NCBI RefSeq assembly: GCF_021535135.1
Contig: NZ_CP091036.1
Location: 2,914,001-2,978,000, forward strand
Reading direction: 5' to 3'
Length of the DNA: 64,000 bases
Source of the DNA: Antarcticibacterium sp. 1MA-6-2
Lineage (GTDB): Bacteria; Bacteroidota; Bacteroidia; Flavobacteriales; Flavobacteriaceae
Within the stretch, counting starts at the first letter, position 1. Every line of letters begins with the position of its first letter. This document shows positions 39,947 to 49,506 of this stretch, one piece after another. The position numbers and the translations under genes are program-made. Below the pieces are notes generated by a model that saw nothing but the letters and a program-made list of their open reading frames with translations, was not told where the DNA came from and made no database searches.

Positions 39947-40324
39947 ATGAAAGAATACAGATCATTTGAAGAAGTTGACCGCGATCTTAAGATCCTTAAG
40001 TTGCAGAATGAAATAGAAAAGGAGGAGCTGAAATTGAACATAAAACACGTGAAAAGGGAGATTTCTCCTAAAGTTTTATTGGGAAATCTATCTGACCTGG
40101 TTAAGCGTAAAGCTTTAGAAGCTAAAGCGATGGTTGAGGGTGCAGCTAAAGGTTTTATTGAAGAGTATAAGGATAACAATCCCCCTCGTGTTGGTGCTGA
40201 TTTAAGAGTGGAACCAATTGACAATGAAATGGCAGGTCCTGTTGAAACAGAAATAATAGTGGAAAAAGTTATTATAGACGCCGGGACAGACGAAGTGAAC
40301 AGGGATAAACCTTTTAATCCTTAA
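39947..40324 (+). CDS. Uncharacterised soluble protein of the YtxH operon
   Basis: 125 residues, no signal or membrane helix. Highly charged helical first half (DRDLKILKLQNEIEKEELKL) followed by GNLSDLVKRKALEAKAMVEG and a Pro/Asp-rich tail. No family recognised. Its position as third gene of the trio suggests a cytosolic partner of the two membrane proteins. Confidence 0.7.
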   Translation: MKEYRSFEEVDRDLKILKLQNEIEKEELKLNIKHVKREISPKVLLGNLSDLVKRKALEAKAMVEGAAKGFIEEYKDNNPPRVGADLRVEPIDNEMAGPVETEIIVEKVIIDAGTDEVNRDKPFNP

Positions 40325-40344
40325 AATTTATATTTAACAGTAAA

Positions 40345-40406
40345 AGCTGGATCTCATTAATAATACATTCTTTTGTATATTGAAGTGTTATTAAATAGAT
40401 CCGGCT
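40345..40406. terminator. Imperfect hairpin between convergent genes
   Basis: AGCTGGATCTCATTAAT (40345-40361) pairs with ATTAAATAGATCCGGCT (40390-40406) with three mismatches. It is located between the convergent stops at 40324 and 40411. Probably a shared terminator. Confidence 0.5.
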
Positions 40407-40410
40407 ATTC

Positions 40411-41391
40411 TTATTCCTTTTCTTCCCCTGATTCTTTGGCTCTTTTTTGTTCTTTTACGTTTACAATACCATCCCTTATGTTTTTCTCTTTCATTGCTTC
40501 ACCTATTTGATTAGAAGCTGAAAAAGAAGCAATCATATTATTGAGCATGTCACTTCCTGCCTGAGGAGAATTAGGAAGTAAAATAAGATTTGTGTTTGTT
40601 TCTTCCCCTATTGCCTGGAGAGTATCATAGTGTTGGGTAACTACTATAAGAGCTGATGCTTCCTGGGAATTAATTCCCACCTTATTCAGCACATCAACAC
40701 TTTCCTCTAAACCTCTTGCTATTTCCCTTCGTTGATCAGCGATTCCCTGTCCTTGTAGCCTTTTACTCTCAGCTTCTGCACGGGCTTTCGCAACGATTTT
40801 TATTCTTTCAGCCTCTGCAATGTATTCTGCAGCCACTTTCTCGCGTTCTGCGGCGTTTATTCTGTTCATGGCACTCTTTACCTGTGCATCAGGATCAATG
40901 TCTGTTACAAGCGTTTTAATGATGTCATAGCCGTAATCTGACATTGCCTGGTTAAGTTCTCGTTTTACAGCAATAGCAATGTCATCTTTCCGCTCAAAAA
41001 CATCATCCAGTTTCATTTTTGGAACTTCTGCTCTTACAACGTCAAATACATAAGAGGTTATCTGGTCGTTGGGATTCTCCAATTTATAGAAAGCATCATA
41101 AACATTTGCCTTGATCACCTGAAACTGAACAGAAATTTTCAGTTTTACAAATACATCGTCTTTTGTCTTGGTTTCCACCAAAACATCCAGTTGTTGTACT
41201 TTTAAACTAATTCTTCCTGCTATTTGATCAATAATGGGAACTTTAAAGTGCAAACCCGAATTGCGTATGCTATGGAATTTCCCAAACCTTTCCACCACAG
41301 CAGATTTTTGTTGCCTAACCGTAAATATTCCGGAAAAAACTATTACCAGAGCAAAAACGATTATTAACGGGATTAAAACATATCCTATCAT
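40411..41391 (-). CDS. SPFH/band-7 membrane protein (QmcA/stomatin-like)
   Basis: 326 residues: one N-terminal membrane helix (residues 3-24), an SPFH domain (about 25-200: FGKFHSIRNSGLHFKVP, VQFQVIKANVYDAFY), then a Glu/Ala/Lys coiled coil (AAEREKVAAEYIAEAERI) and an acidic tail. Such proteins form ring-like cages in lipid microdomains and interact with membrane proteases. No NfeD partner gene adjoins it. Divergent from the beta-barrel gene. Intact. Confidence 0.9.
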   Translation of the reverse strand: MIGYVLIPLIIVFALVIVFSGIFTVRQQKSAVVERFGKFHSIRNSGLHFKVPIIDQIAGRISLKVQQLDVLVETKTKDDVFVKLKISVQFQVIKANVYDAFYKLENPNDQITSYVFDVVRAEVPKMKLDDVFERKDDIAIAVKRELNQAMSDYGYDIIKTLVTDIDPDAQVKSAMNRINAAEREKVAAEYIAEAERIKIVAKARAEAESKRLQGQGIADQRREIARGLEESVDVLNKVGINSQEASALIVVTQHYDTLQAIGEETNTNLILLPNSPQAGSDMLNNMIASFSASNQIGEAMKEKNIRDGIVNVKEQKRAKESGEEKE

Positions 41392-41462
41392 AGTCCTGAA
41401 TAATTTATTAGTTCAAGATAGTGATAAAAAAACTACATTTATCGTGAACAAATCTTAAAGGA

Positions 41463-42136
41463 ATGGGTTTAAAAGGATATTTTTTGATGCTGGTCCTGCT
41501 GTTTTTTTCATGGCAGTCTTTTTCCCAGCGATACCCTAAAGACACCTACAATAGTCTCGGGATACAGGCAGGAGTAAACTATGGAGGATTAACCAGTGAT
41601 GATCTAAGCTTCACCAGGCAAATTGGTTTTTCAGCTGGTTTATCCACACGTGCCAATATCTACAATAAATTTATTTTCCTATATGGCCTTAATTATTTCC
41701 AGTACAATTCAGGCATGGAAGTGATGGAGCAGGGGAGTGGCCGACTTACAGAAACATTTTTTGAAACCAATGGGGTACAGATAAATTTCTTTGTGGGTCA
41801 TAAGATCATTGGGGATTACCTGAGTATAGAAGCAGGTCCTGTCCTTCAAATAAACAGCAAGTTTACTCCTGAAGAAGGTCTGGAAAATGCAAAGATCCCC
41901 GGTTACAACCTGGTTGCCGGGGATCTTGAAGATATTTCGAAACTAAATTTTGCAGTTGCCGGAGAAATTTCTGCTTAGCCTTCGCAGATTTAAAGTATTT
42001 GCTCAGTACCAGTATGGACTTTCCAATATGTTCGGAAATTTGGAACCCGTAGAAACTAGGTGATACAGGAAATCGTGTGACAGATCTTAATGGCAAACTA
42101 ACTCTTGCTACGTTAGGACTTGTCTTTTATCTCTAA
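41463..42136 (+). CDS. PorT-like outer-membrane beta-barrel protein (two lesions)
   Basis: About 223 residues when joined, signal peptide ending near QSFSQRY, then alternating beta strands (GIQAGVNYGGL, FSAGLSTRANIY, GYNLVAGD). Ends in T-L-G-L-V-F-Y-L, a typical barrel C-terminus. The frame breaks at 41973-41979 (GCTTAGC to GCCGGC gives I-S-A-G-L-R-R-F-K-V) and 42055-42061 (ACTAGGT to ACCGGT gives V-E-T-G-D-T-G-N-R). The stop abuts the convergent gltX stop. Function unknown; the PorT-like label rests on general barrel layout. Confidence 0.75.
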
Positions 42137-43651
42137 TTACAAATTTTCCTTAGCGTAGTTCAGTCTTTTTACAGTTTCTTCCTTCCCAATAAGCGCTGCG
42201 ATCTCAAAAACATCGGGTCCCTGCATTGCACCTACAAGGGATAATCTGAAGGGTTGCATTACTTTTCCAAAACCAATGTTATTATCTGTGATCCAGGTTT
42301 TAATTTGATTCTGGAGATTCTCAACATTATAGGGCTCAACTTTTTCAACAATTTGTGAAAGCTTCTCTATAATTTCAGCAGTATCATCCTTCCAGACTTT
42401 TCTAGCGGCTTTTTCATCAAAAGACTCCGGTGCCTGGAAAAAATAACTTCCAAGTTCCCAGATATCATTTACAAAAACTGCGCGTTCTTTTAATAAACTC
42501 ACAACTGTAGTGGTATATTTTTTTTCTGAATTAATGCTTTTTTTGTCAAGGATTTTCTGAAAATCTTCGGCTAATTTTTCATCAGACTGCAGTTGTAAAT
42601 AGTGCTGCTGAAACCATTTCGTTTTTTCAGGATCAAATTTAGCTCCTGATTTGTGTACCCTGGAAAGTTCAAAAGCCTGTACTAGCTCGTCCAGTTTGAA
42701 GAACTCCTGTTCCGTCCCGGGATTCCATCCCAAAAAACTAAGCATATTGACCACAGCTTCCGGAAGATAATTTTCTTCCCGGTATCCTGAGGAAATTTCT
42801 CCTGTTTTAGGATCTTTCCATTCAAGTGGAAACACAGGAAAGCCCATTTTATCTCCGTCACGTTTGCTTAATTTGCCTTTTCCCTGAGGCTTTAGTATTA
42901 AAGGTAAATGCGCAAATTTAGGAGCATCCCAGCCAAAGGCACGATATAGTAGAACATGTAGGGCAAGAGAAGGCAGCCATTCTTCACCTCTAATTACGTG
43001 GGTGATTTCCATAAGGTGGTCATCCACTATATTGGCGAGATGATAGGTGGGCATTCCGTCGCTTTTGAACAAAACTTTATCGTCAAGAATGTTAGTGTCT
43101 ATTTCCATTCCTCCTCTTATCTCATCTTCCAAATGCAGCGTTTCTCCTTCGGGAGACTTAAAGCGGATGACATATTCTTCACCTGCAGTAAGTTTTTTCT
43201 CTACCTCCTCTTTTGGAAGAGACAGGGAATTTTGCAGTTTCTGCCGATTATGCCAGTTGTAAATAAAAGTTTTACCTTTTTCTTCGTGATCTTTCCTGTG
43301 GGCATCAAGGGCTTCGGCAGTATCAAAAGCGTAATAAGCATTACCACTTTCAATTAGTTCATCGGCGTATTTTTTATACAAATGCGCCCGCTCACTTTGT
43401 TTGTAGGGCCCGTATCCTGCTTCTTTTCCGGGGCCTTCATCATAAGGGATCCCGCACCAGTTTAACGATTCAATTATATATTCTTCGGCTCCTTCTACAA
43501 AGCGATTTTGATCTGTATCCTCAATTCTTAACAGAAAATCTCCGTTATGTTTTTTTGCAAACAGGTAATTGTAAAGAGCTGTTCTCACTCCACCAATATG
43601 TAACGGACCTGTAGGGCTGGGCGCAAATCTTACCCTTACTTTAGCTGGCAT
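42137..43651 (-). CDS. gltX: Glutamyl-tRNA synthetase
   Basis: 504 residues, intact. I start at the ATG giving M-P-A-K-V-R-V-R-F-A-P-S-P-T-G, where family alignment begins, rather than an upstream in-frame ATG at 43708. Motifs: PTGPLHIGG (HIGH), KLSKRDGDK (KMSKS), VIRGEEWLPS. Loads Glu onto tRNA-Glu. Window therefore carries both GluRS and GlnRS, so an indirect Glu-tRNA-Gln route is not needed. Confidence 0.96.
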   Translation of the reverse strand: MPAKVRVRFAPSPTGPLHIGGVRTALYNYLFAKKHNGDFLLRIEDTDQNRFVEGAEEYIIESLNWCGIPYDEGPGKEAGYGPYKQSERAHLYKKYADELIESGNAYYAFDTAEALDAHRKDHEEKGKTFIYNWHNRQKLQNSLSLPKEEVEKKLTAGEEYVIRFKSPEGETLHLEDEIRGGMEIDTNILDDKVLFKSDGMPTYHLANIVDDHLMEITHVIRGEEWLPSLALHVLLYRAFGWDAPKFAHLPLILKPQGKGKLSKRDGDKMGFPVFPLEWKDPKTGEISSGYREENYLPEAVVNMLSFLGWNPGTEQEFFKLDELVQAFELSRVHKSGAKFDPEKTKWFQQHYLQLQSDEKLAEDFQKILDKKSINSEKKYTTTVVSLLKERAVFVNDIWELGSYFFQAPESFDEKAARKVWKDDTAEIIEKLSQIVEKVEPYNVENLQNQIKTWITDNNIGFGKVMQPFRLSLVGAMQGPDVFEIAALIGKEETVKRLNYAKENL

Positions 43652-43823
43652 AAATTTAATTTTAGACGCAAAGGTAAGAGATATTAGGAGGAAATGCCAC
43701 TTAAGCAAAAGAGAGAAGAGGCAAAATGACGCAGGAGATTAATACAGAATATTTTACCTCTTGTAAAGCTCATCAAATTAAAAGAAATTTGTAGTTTTAA
43801 AAATAGATTAGAAGGGGACTGGA

Positions 43824-46800
43824 ATGGAAGAATTTAATTACATAAAAAAGCAGCTTGAAGAATTTATCAGGAGATATTATCTTAATGAATTACTTAAGGG
43901 AAGTATCCTGTTCTTCTCCATCTGGCTGCTGTATTTTCTTCTGATATTATTTATTGAACATTTCTTCTGGCTTTCCCCGCCCAACCGAAGTATACTTTTC
44001 TGGTTGTTTATAGCAGTTTCGGCCGCACTGTTATTTCGGTTTATTCTTATTCCCCTGGCCCGGCTCTTTAAACTATCAAAAGGAATTGATGAAATAGAAG
44101 CTTCCAGGATTATTGGAAAACACTTTCCAGAGGTGAATGATAAACTGCTGAATGTCCTGCAGCTAAAAAATAACGCACAACAGTCTGATCTTTTAATGGC
44201 AGGTATTGCGCAAAAGTCAAAGGAATTAAAACCTGTACCTTTCAAGCTTGCTGTCAATTTTAATAGCAGTCTCAGGTACTTAAAATATGCAGCTTTTCCA
44301 ATCCTAATTGTACTGGCTATTTTCATAACCGGAAATCAAAATGTTTTTTCGGATAGTTATGAGAGGGTCGTACATTACAAAACCGCTTATGAACCTCCTG
44401 CACCTTTTTCGTTTCACCTTGAAGCTGAAAATTTAAAGGTAGAAGAGGGAAGCTCCTTTCCGCTTCGTGTAAACACCACGGGTTCTATTGCACCAGAGAC
44501 GGTTGCAATACATTTTAATGATGAGAGCTATTTTCTGCGAAACACAGGTCCTGCCACTTATGAGTATGTTTTTCAGGGGATTAAGGAGGATATTCAGTTT
44601 TATTTAAGTGCCAATGGGGTGACTTCCAGGAGTTATGTTGTTGAGGTGGTCGAAGTGCCAAAAATCTTAGACTTTCAAATGTCTCTTAATTATCCGCGTT
44701 ACCTTAACAAGCCTTCAGAAGCAATTAAAGGTACTGGAAATATTACTGTGCCCGAAGGAACTGAAGTCTCCTGGAACTTGCAGACAAAAGCTACAGGGGA
44801 GGTGCTATTTTCAACAAGAGACACTATAAGACAGTTTGAAAATAAGGCTGAATCTTTCAATTTTTCGACAATTCTTTATTTTGATGTGGACTACCAAATC
44901 ACTACTTCCAACTCCGAAGTAGAGAAGTATGAATCGCTGCGTTATTCTGTTGCTGTGATAAAAGATCAATTTCCGGAAATTAATGTTCAGCATAAGAGAG
45001 ACAGTATAGACGGGGAGGAGTTGTATTTCTTCGGAAAAGTTTCTGATGATCACGGAATCTCTAAACTTAACCTGGTTTACTACAACACCGAAGAAGGCGA
45101 GGAAGCTTCTGAAAAAGTTTCCATTCCTGTGAACAGGGAAGTATTCAATGAATTCTTTCAAACGTTTCCCGGGAATGTGAAGCTGGAAAAAGGAACAAAT
45201 TACAACATGTATTTTGAGGTATTTGATAATGATGGAGTACATGGGGCAAAAAGAAGTGAGAGTGAACTATTCAGTTACAGGGAAAAATCTGATAATGAAG
45301 TTCAGGAAGAAAACCTTCAGAAACAGGGGGAGTCTATAAGAAATCTTTCTGAAAGCCTGGAGAAGACAAAACTTTCAGAAAAGGAACTGGAAGAATTATC
45401 ACGTCTTCAAAAGGAGAAGGAGCAATTAAATTTCAATGACAGAAAGAAGATGGAAAATTTCCTCGAGAGGCAAAAACAGCAAACAGAAATGATGAAAAAT
45501 TATTCTGAAAAGCTGAAGAAAAGCCTACAGAGTGAAAGTCCACAGAAGGAGAATGAATTCAAGAAAGAGCTGGAACAGAGGTTAGCTAGAAAAGAGGAAC
45601 GCCTGGAAGAGAATGAAAACCTTTTGGAGGAACTTCAGAAATATGCAGATAAATTAAGCCGGGAAGAATTAACTGAAAAGCTGGAAAAACTTGCCAAGCA
45701 GAACACAAATGAACAAAAGAGCCTGGAGCAAATTTTAGAGTTGATGAAGCGTTATTATGTGCAGGAGAAAACCTTTAAAATAGCAAATGATCTTTTAGAG
45801 TTGGGTGAAAAGCAGGAGGCGATATCAGAAAAGGATTCGGCTAATACTCCCACGAAGCAGGAAGAAATTACAAAGGAATTTGAAGACACTAAGGAAGAAT
45901 TAGATGAACTCGAAAAGGAAAATGAGGGATTAAAGAAACCTATGAAACTTGGAAGGGAAGAGGAAGATGAATCAGAAATTTCTGACAAACAAAAAGAAGC
46001 TTATGAGAAATTAGAACAGAATGATAAATCGGGGGCTAAACAGAAACAAAAGGAGGCCGGACAGAAAATGAAGGAAATGGGCCAGAAGATGAAAGCCCAG
46101 CAAGCAATGGGTCAGGGAGAACAACTTGAGGCAAACATGGAAAGTCTTCGGCAAATTTTGGATAACCTCATGGTTTTTTCTTTTGAACAGGAAGAGCTTT
46201 TACTCACGTTTAGAGGTCTCAGGCCTAATGCGCCTACTTATGCAAATGAACTTAAGAAACAACAGGTATTAAAAGAACATTTTCGGCACGTAGACGACAG
46301 TTTATTCGCACTTGCGGTTAACAACCCGATGATCTCGGAAAAGATAACCTCTAAGTTGACGGACATCGAATTTGATATTGATAAATCCCTGGAAAGGCTT
46401 GCTCAAAATGAAATACCGCAAGGTACCGCGAGCCAACAATATGTCATGACCGGGACCAATGATCTTGCACTTATGTTAAGTGAGGTTTTTGACAATATGC
46501 AGCAAATGATGAATGCCAGTAGTTCGCCCGGTGAAGGACCGGGTCAGGGAGGCAAGGGTGGCAAACAGTTAAAGGATATCATTATGTCCCAGGATGAGCT
46601 TAATGAAATGATGAAAGAAGGTTTAGGTCAAACTACAGGGGAGAAACCCGGTGAGCAAGGGGAAGGCGGAGAAGGAGAGAAAGGTCAGGAGAAGGGTTCT
46701 TCAGGTCAGGAAAAGGGAACAGGCGGAGAAGGTGAAAATGAAGAAAGGCAACAGGAGGAAATGAGCGGAAAACTTTTTGAGATCTTTAAACAACAACAGC

Positions 46801-47171
46801 TATTAAAACAGCAACTCCAAAACAAGCTTCGTGAAGCCGGAGAGGAGCCGCAGAATTCAGGATTACTTAGAGAAATGGAACAGGTGGAAAGGGAGATACT
46901 TGAAAATGGTTTTAACCAGAGAACTCTTGATAGAATGAACAGAATCTCACACAGGATGCTGGAGCTGGAGAATGCTTCTTTTGAGCAGGAAGAGGAAGAG
47001 CGAAGAACGGCTAAAACCAACCTACAGGAGTTTCAAAATAATGCTCAGGATCAAAATCTTAAGGCTAAAGAATATTTCAATTCAACCGAAATTTTAAACA
47101 GACAAACCTTACCTTTGCGGCAAATTTATAAAGCTAAAGTAAAGCAATATTTTGAAGCCTTCGAAAATTAA
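43824..47171 (+). CDS. DUF4175-family large membrane/coiled-coil protein
   Basis: 1115 residues, intact. Two membrane helices near the start (residues 27-47 and 55-75), a third near 155-172, then a beta-rich extracytoplasmic region (about 190-480) with Ig-like strands. A long Glu/Lys/Gln coiled-coil section (about 490-770) follows. Near 895-985 there is a Gly/Glu low-complexity stretch (GEGEKGQEKGSSGQEKG) before a final helical domain. Matches the DUF4175 proteins of Bacteroidota, of unknown function. Directly overlaps ybeY, so probably co-transcribed with ybeY and mnmG. Confidence 0.85.
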   Translation: MEEFNYIKKQLEEFIRRYYLNELLKGSILFFSIWLLYFLLILFIEHFFWLSPPNRSILFWLFIAVSAALLFRFILIPLARLFKLSKGIDEIEASRIIGKHFPEVNDKLLNVLQLKNNAQQSDLLMAGIAQKSKELKPVPFKLAVNFNSSLRYLKYAAFPILIVLAIFITGNQNVFSDSYERVVHYKTAYEPPAPFSFHLEAENLKVEEGSSFPLRVNTTGSIAPETVAIHFNDESYFLRNTGPATYEYVFQGIKEDIQFYLSANGVTSRSYVVEVVEVPKILDFQMSLNYPRYLNKPSEAIKGTGNITVPEGTEVSWNLQTKATGEVLFSTRDTIRQFENKAESFNFSTILYFDVDYQITTSNSEVEKYESLRYSVAVIKDQFPEINVQHKRDSIDGEELYFFGKVSDDHGISKLNLVYYNTEEGEEASEKVSIPVNREVFNEFFQTFPGNVKLEKGTNYNMYFEVFDNDGVHGAKRSESELFSYREKSDNEVQEENLQKQGESIRNLSESLEKTKLSEKELEELSRLQKEKEQLNFNDRKKMENFLERQKQQTEMMKNYSEKLKKSLQSESPQKENEFKKELEQRLARKEERLEENENLLEELQKYADKLSREELTEKLEKLAKQNTNEQKSLEQILELMKRYYVQEKTFKIANDLLELGEKQEAISEKDSANTPTKQEEITKEFEDTKEELDELEKENEGLKKPMKLGREEEDESEISDKQKEAYEKLEQNDKSGAKQKQKEAGQKMKEMGQKMKAQQAMGQGEQLEANMESLRQILDNLMVFSFEQEELLLTFRGLRPNAPTYANELKKQQVLKEHFRHVDDSLFALAVNNPMISEKITSKLTDIEFDIDKSLERLAQNEIPQGTASQQYVMTGTNDLALMLSEVFDNMQQMMNASSSPGEGPGQGGKGGKQLKDIIMSQDELNEMMKEGLGQTTGEKPGEQGEGGEGEKGQEKGSSGQEKGTGGEGENEERQQEEMSGKLFEIFKQQQLLKQQLQNKLREAGEEPQNSGLLREMEQVEREILENGFNQRTLDRMNRISHRMLELENASFEQEEEERRTAKTNLQEFQNNAQDQNLKAKEYFNSTEILNRQTLPLRQIYKAKVKQYFEAFEN

Positions 47172-47584
47172 TTTCTATTCCGAAAATTCCTTTGAGCTCC
47201 AGAATCAGGAAAAATATTCCTCCTGGATTGAAAATGTCATTTCTACTGAGGAGAAGAAGCTGGAGGAGATAAGCTATATTTTTTGTGATGATGAATATCT
47301 TCTTTAGTCTTAATGAGGAGTATCTTAAGCACGACACATACACCGATATCATAACTTTTGATTACTCTGTGGGAAGAATTCTTCAGGGAGATATTTACAT
47401 AAGCACGGAAAGAGTAAAGGAGAATTCTGAAATCTACAATGTTAGTTTTGATGATGAGTTACGACGGGTAATAGTACATGGAGTTCTTCACTTGTGCGGA
47501 TACAAGGATAAAACTGACGAAGAATCTTCTTTAATGAGAAAAAAAGAAGAGGAGAAAATGCAATTGTTCCACGTGGAACAATAA
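47152..47584 (+). CDS. ybeY: Endoribonuclease YbeY (16S rRNA maturation), one lesion
   Basis: About 143 residues. The frame opens inside the DUF4175 gene with no ATG; TTG 47152 is the likeliest start. Early part S-W-I-E-N-V-I-S and YIFCDDEYLL are typical. The frame breaks near 47302-47310 (CTTCTTTAGTCTT, one T too many), then L-N-E-E-Y-L-K-H-D-T-Y-T-D-I-I-T-F-D-Y and the zinc motif HGVLHLCGYKD follow. The third ligand is replaced by Lys-Asp, as seen in flavobacterial relatives. The 3' end lies inside a parS-like palindrome. Confidence 0.85.
47563..47582. promoter_or_regulatory. parS-like ParB-binding palindrome 1
   Basis: A perfect 20-bp palindrome with core TGTTCCACGTGGAACA at 47565-47580. 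It differs from the widely conserved parS core TGTTTCACGTGAAACA by one symmetric base change. It overlaps the ybeY stop and lies 19 bp before mnmG. Confidence 0.75.
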
Positions 47585-47600
47585 CAAGAAAAATGATTTT

Positions 47601-49472
47601 ATGTTTGACAAAGTATATGATGTTATAGTTGTTGGTGCAGGACATGCAGGAAGTGAGGCCGCTGCGGCTTCGGCTAATATGGGATGTTCTACATTATTAA
47701 TTACTATGAACCTTCAGAATATAGCCCAAATGAGTTGTAATCCTGCTATGGGCGGAATTGCAAAAGGGCAAATTGTAAGGGAGATTGATGCTCTTGGTGG
47801 TTACAGCGGATTGGTGAGTGACACAAGTGCAATACAATTTAAAATGCTTAATAAATCAAAAGGACCTGCTATGTGGAGTCCCAGAGTGCAGAGCGACAGA
47901 ATGATGTTTGCTGAACACTGGAGACTGCGTTTGGAACAAACCAAAAATCTCGATTTTTATCAGGAGATGGTTGCAGGCTTAATAGTAGAGGGAGACGAAA
48001 TTAAAGGAGTTAAAACTTCTCTTGGAATAGAAATTAGAAGTAAAGCTGTAGTTCTTACTAACGGTACTTTTCTAAATGGGTTGATACATATTGGAGATAA
48101 AAACTTTGGTGGTGGAAGATCTGGAGAAAGAGCGGCTACAGGAATAACCGAAGAACTTGTTCAGTTAGGTTTTGAATCAGGAAGAATGAAAACCGGAACT
48201 CCTCCTAGAGTAGATGGGAGATCTTTGGATTATTCAAAAATGGTTGAGCAACCCGGTGATGATGTGCCAGGAAAATTTTCATATTTAGATGTGACGAAAC
48301 CTTTATCAAAACAGAGGTCATGTTATATGACATACACTTCACCTCAGGTTCATGATTTACTAAAAGAAGGTTTTGATCGCTCCCCAATGTTCAATGGCAG
48401 AATAAAAAGTATTGGCCCCAGGTATTGTCCTTCTATAGAAGATAAGATTAACCGTTTTGCAGATAAAGACAGGCATCAACTTTTTGTAGAACCCGAAGGT
48501 TGGAATACAGTAGAGGTTTATGTAAATGGATTTTCTACATCTTTACCCGAGGATGTTCAGTTTAAAGCTTTACGATCTGTAGAAGGATTTGAGAAAGTAA
48601 AATTCTTTAGGCCTGGTTATGCAATAGAATATGATTACTTCCCGCCTACACAATTAAAACATACCCTTGAAACCAAATTGGTAAACGGCCTTTATTTTGC
48701 CGGACAAATAAATGGTACTACAGGTTACGAAGAAGCAGCTTCACAAGGACTAATGGCTGGTATAAATGCAGCTTTAAAAGTGCAGGAGAGAGATCCATTT
48801 ATCCTTAAAAGAGATGAAGCTTACATTGGTGTTCTTGTAGACGATCTTATTACAAAAGGAACAGAAGAACCATACAGAATGTTTACTTCCCGGGCAGAAT
48901 ACAGGACATTACTTCGACAGGATAATGCAGATTTCAGGCTTACTGAGCAATCCTACAATTTAGGATTAGCAGGGGAGAAGCGGATGAGAAAAATGGAAGA
49001 GAAGAAGGAGAAGTCTTTTAAATTTGTTGAATATTTAAAGGAGACCAGCGTGGTACCTGAATATTCAAATCCAGTTCTTGAGGGGAAGGATTCTTCTCCA
49101 ATGAAACAGAGCGATAAAATCTTCAAAATATTTTCCCGTCCTAATATTACAATGGAAGACGTCAAATCTTTTCCTGGTGTTAGAGAGTTTATTGCTGAAA
49201 ATGATCTTAATGAGGAGATGCTTGAGCAAACTGAAATTCAGGTAAAATATTCCGGTTATATTGATAAGGAAAAAAACAACGCCGATAAACTTCACAGGCT
49301 CGAGGAAGTAAAAATTCCCGGTAACTTTGATTATTCAAAAATTAAATCAATGTCTTTTGAAGCAAGAGAAAAGCTCAACAAAATTCAACCTGTAACCGTT
49401 TCCCAGGCTTCCCGAATTAGCGGGGTTAGTCCCAGTGACATATCGGTCCTTTTAGTTTATATGGGTAGATAA
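47601..49472 (+). CDS. mnmG: tRNA uridine-5-carboxymethylaminomethyl modification enzyme MnmG (GidA)
   Basis: 623 residues, intact, normal length. FAD-binding VVGAGHAGSEAAAASANMG at residues 10-28, the second motif NGTFLNGLIHIG, PRYCPSIEDKI and TGYEEAASQGLMAGINAA are diagnostic. Modifies wobble U34 of several tRNAs together with MnmE. Flanked on both sides by parS-like sites, an arrangement known near replication origins in other bacteria. Confidence 0.97.
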   Translation: MFDKVYDVIVVGAGHAGSEAAAASANMGCSTLLITMNLQNIAQMSCNPAMGGIAKGQIVREIDALGGYSGLVSDTSAIQFKMLNKSKGPAMWSPRVQSDRMMFAEHWRLRLEQTKNLDFYQEMVAGLIVEGDEIKGVKTSLGIEIRSKAVVLTNGTFLNGLIHIGDKNFGGGRSGERAATGITEELVQLGFESGRMKTGTPPRVDGRSLDYSKMVEQPGDDVPGKFSYLDVTKPLSKQRSCYMTYTSPQVHDLLKEGFDRSPMFNGRIKSIGPRYCPSIEDKINRFADKDRHQLFVEPEGWNTVEVYVNGFSTSLPEDVQFKALRSVEGFEKVKFFRPGYAIEYDYFPPTQLKHTLETKLVNGLYFAGQINGTTGYEEAASQGLMAGINAALKVQERDPFILKRDEAYIGVLVDDLITKGTEEPYRMFTSRAEYRTLLRQDNADFRLTEQSYNLGLAGEKRMRKMEEKKEKSFKFVEYLKETSVVPEYSNPVLEGKDSSPMKQSDKIFKIFSRPNITMEDVKSFPGVREFIAENDLNEEMLEQTEIQVKYSGYIDKEKNNADKLHRLEEVKIPGNFDYSKIKSMSFEAREKLNKIQPVTVSQASRISGVSPSDISVLLVYMGR

Positions 49473-49490
49473 TGTTTCACGTGGAACATT
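49471..49490. promoter_or_regulatory. parS-like ParB-binding palindrome 2
   Basis: Core TGTTTCACGTGGAACA at 49473-49488, one base from TGTTTCACGTGAAACA, inside a 20-bp palindrome with a single mismatched pair. It begins at the mnmG stop codon, 1.9 kb from the first site. Confidence 0.75.
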
Positions 49491-49506
49491 ATCAATTTTT
49501 TGTAAA

